NCBI GenBank assembly: GCA_019828565.1
Contig: JAHDYR010000069.1
Span: forward strand, 1 to 64,000
DNA from: Carpediemonas membranifera
Taxonomy: Eukaryota; Fornicata
DNA length: 64,000 bases
Reading direction: 5' to 3'
The notes beneath the pieces were generated by a model. The model did no database searches. It was not told where the DNA came from and saw only the letters and a list, made by a program, of their open reading frames with translations. Numbering within the stretch: position 1 is the first letter of the stretch; the number at the start of each line of letters is the position of its first letter. Positions 61,418 through 64,000 of the stretch are shown in pieces. Position numbers and translations under genes: made by a program.

Positions 61418-61872
61418 CCGCAACATGTCCATACTGCACGTAAATGGACCTCTGTTTCTTCGTTCTCTACCGCTTTCACCGCCACCATCCGAAAACTAAC
61501 TAATTTGAACATAACTAAGTAACTGGTGGTGGATACCGCTTCTATACGGCTAACTACTTGATATTGATTACTTATATGGCTCGTCGTTGAGATCTTAGGC
61601 GGCTACGAGCTCGAACGGAGGGAAGAAAGCGAAAATAGCGAGAACTCGCCATTGAGGCCTCGTTGGGCCTTCTAAGGGCCATTTTCGCGCTCTTGTTGGG
61701 ATCGTGCTCATTCAACTGGCATTACTTCCAGCAATAGGAAAACTCGTTGGATGTCGTCATCAATTGATTGCTGACGAGATTTTGATCCTGATTTCCCCTT
61801 TAGAGCATCCCGAGGGAGCAACTGGGCTCACCATAGCTCAGTGGCGCCCAATTACTGACCATGGGAGGGAAG
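61418..61872 (+). other. LTR element 3' non-coding region
   Basis: AT-richer than the coding part, no gene. It includes a short imperfect inverted repeat (GCGAAAATAGC near 61630 with GGCCATTTTCGCGC near 61677) and ends in the polypurine tract. Confidence 0.6.
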
Positions 61873-61999
61873 TGTCGTGGATCTTTAGATCCATGCATAT
61901 ATTTATTCCTGATCTGATTACGATCTGGTCTTGATTTGTCTTTTGTTGTTAAACACTTCGCATTGTTCGTTGTTGTTCTACCCCCGCGCGCCTACAACA
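61873..61999 (+). repeat. 3' LTR
   Basis: 127 bp with the same sequence and ends as the 5' LTR, followed by the duplicated ACCGC of the D6 reverse transcriptase gene. Confidence 0.95.
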
Positions 62000-62004
62000 A
62001 CCGC

Positions 62005-62445
62005 CTCCTTCAGACCCTTGAGTCTGAATGAGCGGGTCTCCGCAGAGGCTGAGTTGAGTTGTCGCAGATCGTGTATCAGCCTGTCTGATCCGTCTGACTT
62101 TGGGGTCAGGAACAGGGGAGATATGAAGGACGGCTCCGTCGCTGGGACCATCACACCCAGTCCCAGGAGCTCCCTTACATGGGGACTCACGGCCGGGTCG
62201 TCTCGGATCGGGGGAGGTCTGATCGGGGGGGCGTATTGGATGGGGACACCCTCCCGTATCCACGACACCGTCTGTTCGGCAGCTCCGAATCTTTCCCACG
62301 TCCTCCAATGTCTCTGGGTTGTGGGGAATCTCGTTGTGGACGTGGGAAGAGATGTGGTCCCGGGGGAGCTGTCGGTTGGCGCCTGACCGACACGGGTTCG
62401 GTCTTGGCATCCTAGGCCACATTGTGTCGTATGCGTCGTCAGCAA
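62005..62445 (-). pseudogene. D6 reverse transcriptase, proximal part
   Basis: Contains the leader RHWRTWERFGAAEQTVSWIR, comparable to D5 WREWQRLGASQRVINWLR, then ISPLFLTPKSDGSDRLIHDL and SASAETRSFRLKGLKEAV, and is cut by the LTR element. The preceding gag and this fragment are in the order expected for D6. Confidence 0.8.
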
Positions 62446-62454
62446 GGTTTCGTT

Positions 62455-62886
62455 TCATGCCCTCTTTACACCCTTGGGGGTCTTGAAGGCTTCTCTGATC
62501 TCGAGGTTGGGGAGCTTCGCCAGCTTCTCCACCACCGCTTGATCGATCTCGTCCTCTGCTATCTCCGGTTTCGCCAGGAGCATGGCGTCGAGCTTTCTGG
62601 CTATCACAGCCGCGGCTTCGTACCCGAATTTGCTTTTGAGGAATAGGATCTTGTGTCGAACGTACAGTCTGTTCATGATGGCTTCGGCTGAAGCTTCGCC
62701 CTCCTGGACATCTTCGTAAATCTCCTGGAGAAAGTCCGCTTCTTCCTCTAGAGCGGCTCCCTTCGGTTTCTCCCACTTCCTCTTCCTTCTGTTCTGCTTC
62801 ATGAGCTGGAGCATTCTCTTCGTTTCCTGCAGTTCTTCCTTCAGCTTCCTCACCTCGGCGGCGGTGGCCGGCTTGTCCTCGGCCAT
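62455..62886 (-). CDS. D6 Gag-like protein
   Basis: 143 residues starting MAEDKPATAAEVRKLKEELQ: a long N-terminal coiled coil with a basic patch (QNRRKRKWEKPKG) and a helical domain (ADFLQEIYEDVQEGEASAEA, AKLPNLEIREAFKTPKG). No zinc knuckle. Layout equals D3 Gag, including the ELPKL/SKIPRL-type end, matching the similarity of their RTs. Confidence 0.72.
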   Translation of the reverse strand: MAEDKPATAAEVRKLKEELQETKRMLQLMKQNRRKRKWEKPKGAALEEEADFLQEIYEDVQEGEASAEAIMNRLYVRHKILFLKSKFGYEAAAVIARKLDAMLLAKPEIAEDEIDQAVVEKLAKLPNLEIREAFKTPKGVKRA

Positions 62887-63012
62887 TTTCTTCAAACATG
62901 CGGGATCGATTCATCAACTGATTACTGCCCAACCTCTAACCATATTCAACCAGAGCCCTTACTGACCGGGCGTTCGGTGCCCACCACCGAGGGGCCGCAG
63001 ACCTACGTATGT

Positions 63013-64000
63013 TCTAAAAAAAAAAGAAAGAAATTTATGGTGCTTGGATTCTGACCCCGGACTGAGCTTGTTTCCCGTTGTCTTGGAGCTGAGTGCCCCG
63101 GGGTACTGCCTATTTCCCGTGGCAAACTGGTCAGCAGCGTTTGCCTTGGGCTTTCGGTGCTACTGTCTCCGCGGAAAGCCGATTCCAATCGCCCCAGAGG
63201 CCCTGCGGCCATCTCCGTGCAAATATGCTTTCCTGTCTCCCTGAAAGTCCGGCAACTATCCGGGGAGCCTGGGGGTCTGTCCTCGGGGCATTGACAGGCA
63301 GGATCGTCCTGCAGAACCTTGACTATGACACTCCTTGCTTCCCTGCAGTCCTTGTAGAGCCGTTCAGCCACGGCACCCTCTCGTCTGTCCGGTTCCCCAA
63401 TTCCATGCCCCCTCGACTCTGTTAAGAGGCCTACCCGAAGGCGGGGGAAAGTGACTAAGTCCATGCTGTCTACCCCGGTTAGGTGGCGTGGGTCAGGGCA
63501 TGGGTGGTGTACCCCCAGGCACTAGGCCTGGTTGTCCTGTTACCCCTTACAACATTTCGCTTGCACTACATGTCCTTGGTTTCCCATGTCGTTAACAAGG
63601 GCGGCAGGGGCACCTGTGCCCCTCCGACCCCCGTGGCCAGTCCCTGCAGTTTCCTTGGGGTCCCAACGAGTGGTGCAACCATATGAATATGGATTTCCTT
63701 GACCTTATCCTTGCTCTGTCCTTGTTGCATGTCCTTTCTTTCTTATTTCTGGTCTGTCCTTCCTGTTAATTCCTTGCAGTCGTTCCTTCCCTTGCTTTTG
63801 GTTCCTGGCTACCGGGATACGTGGGGCCTTTCCTCACTGATCCCAGGAGCTTAGCACCAGCGAGGGTGGTCCATGGCTGATTCCTTGTCCATCCCTTCCC
63901 GGTCCTGGAGTCAGGGGTTCATGACATGCTTCTATTCCACCTTGAAGCTGTTGTAAACCTTTGCCAGTTCCCGTAGTCCTGCCGTGAGGCCTTCCCAAAT
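63013..64000 (-). mobile_element. Probable 3' end of a second LINE-C-type element (runs off window)
   Basis: Begins with an A10 tract then GAAAGAAATTTATGG, i.e. a pyrimidine-rich 3' tail on the minus strand like that of LINE-C at 36741, and adjoins D6 as LINE-C adjoins D4. A hairpin motif near 63808-63850 (GGCTACCGGGATACGTGGGG then GATCCCAGGAGC) resembles the two in the LINE-C 3' UTR. No RT is in the window, so this is a 3' UTR assignment by analogy. Confidence 0.5.

Larger units (their letters stand above)
57422..61999 (+). mobile_element. Chromodomain-type Ty3/gypsy LTR retrotransposon
   Basis: 4578 bp with two 127-bp LTRs, 5-bp target duplications ACCGC (57417-57421 and 62000-62004), and a purine-rich tract (GGGAGGGAAG, 61863-61872) directly before the 3' LTR. 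Domain order protease, RT, RNase H, integrase, chromodomain is that of Ty3/gypsy chromoviruses. The identical LTRs indicate a recent insertion into D6. No convincing tRNA primer site follows the 5' LTR. Confidence 0.95.
54781..62990 (-). mobile_element. D6: YR retrotransposon split by an LTR element
   Basis: Gag (62455-62886), RT N-terminal part (62005-62445), then the LTR retrotransposon (57422-61999), then the remaining RT and RNase H (55865-57421) and YR (54993-about 55870). The RT reads straight across the insertion once one copy of the 5-bp duplication ACCGC is removed. The 3' end near 54781 shows the CTAG-rich motif GCCTAGGCTGACTAGCC found at other YR termini. Three in-frame TAG codons make it a probable pseudo-element. 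Confidence 0.82.

Noticed and set aside
63003-63464. 153-residue minus-strand gene
   Set aside because: The frame runs into the A-tract tail and has no recognised motif; more likely LINE-C-type 3' UTR.

Overview
The window looks like nuclear DNA of an intron-poor, GC-rich unicellular eukaryote (protist). It has three eukaryotic-type tRNA genes with short T-run terminators, a very large intronless WD40/coiled-coil gene, and several classes of eukaryotic retroelement. There are no bacterial operons, no CRISPR array and no rRNA. The species cannot be named from the sequence.

Layout. 1-10.3 kb (minus strand): the 5' part of a giant cytoskeletal-type gene, with an N-terminal beta-propeller, a coiled coil, then more than 100 copies of a 63-bp/21-residue repeat that runs off the left edge. 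11.4 kb: tRNA-Thr(CGT). 11.46-29.46 kb: a head-to-tail array of five non-LTR retrotransposons (two related families with a restriction-like endonuclease). All are joined to the tRNA-Thr 3' end or to a 12-bp regenerated copy of it. One array member is split by a tyrosine-recombinase (YR) retrotransposon, D1, with split direct repeats. 29.5-33.6 kb: two broken YR elements (D2, D3). 33.66 kb: tRNA-Met. 33.76-36.74 kb: YR element D4. 36.74-47.9 kb: a decayed or error-containing APE-type LINE ('LINE-C') whose RT is split by a two-gene Tc1/mariner-like DNA transposon. 49.5-51.1 kb: a cluster of YR-element terminal units and an orphan gag. 51.1-54.6 kb: the best-preserved YR element, D5. 54.64 kb: tRNA-Ala. 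54.8-62.9 kb: YR element D6, split by a complete chromodomain-type Ty3/gypsy LTR element (57.42-62.00 kb). 63.0-64.0 kb: probable 3' end of another LINE-C-type element.

How the parts fit. Most of the window is a nested retroelement island anchored on tRNA genes. The endonuclease LINEs cut within the last 12 bp of the tRNA-Thr gene and rebuild their own target. The four YR elements with a definable 3' end (D1, D2, D4, D5) all end 25-33 bp beyond a tRNA 3' end or a remnant of one, with the element 3' end facing the tRNA. Two unrelated integration machineries therefore converge on the same kind of site.

Quality caution. Almost every frameshift that could be located sits in a homopolymer run, and the first ~3.3 kb is full of small indels. 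Many 'pseudogene' calls may therefore reflect residual sequencing error.
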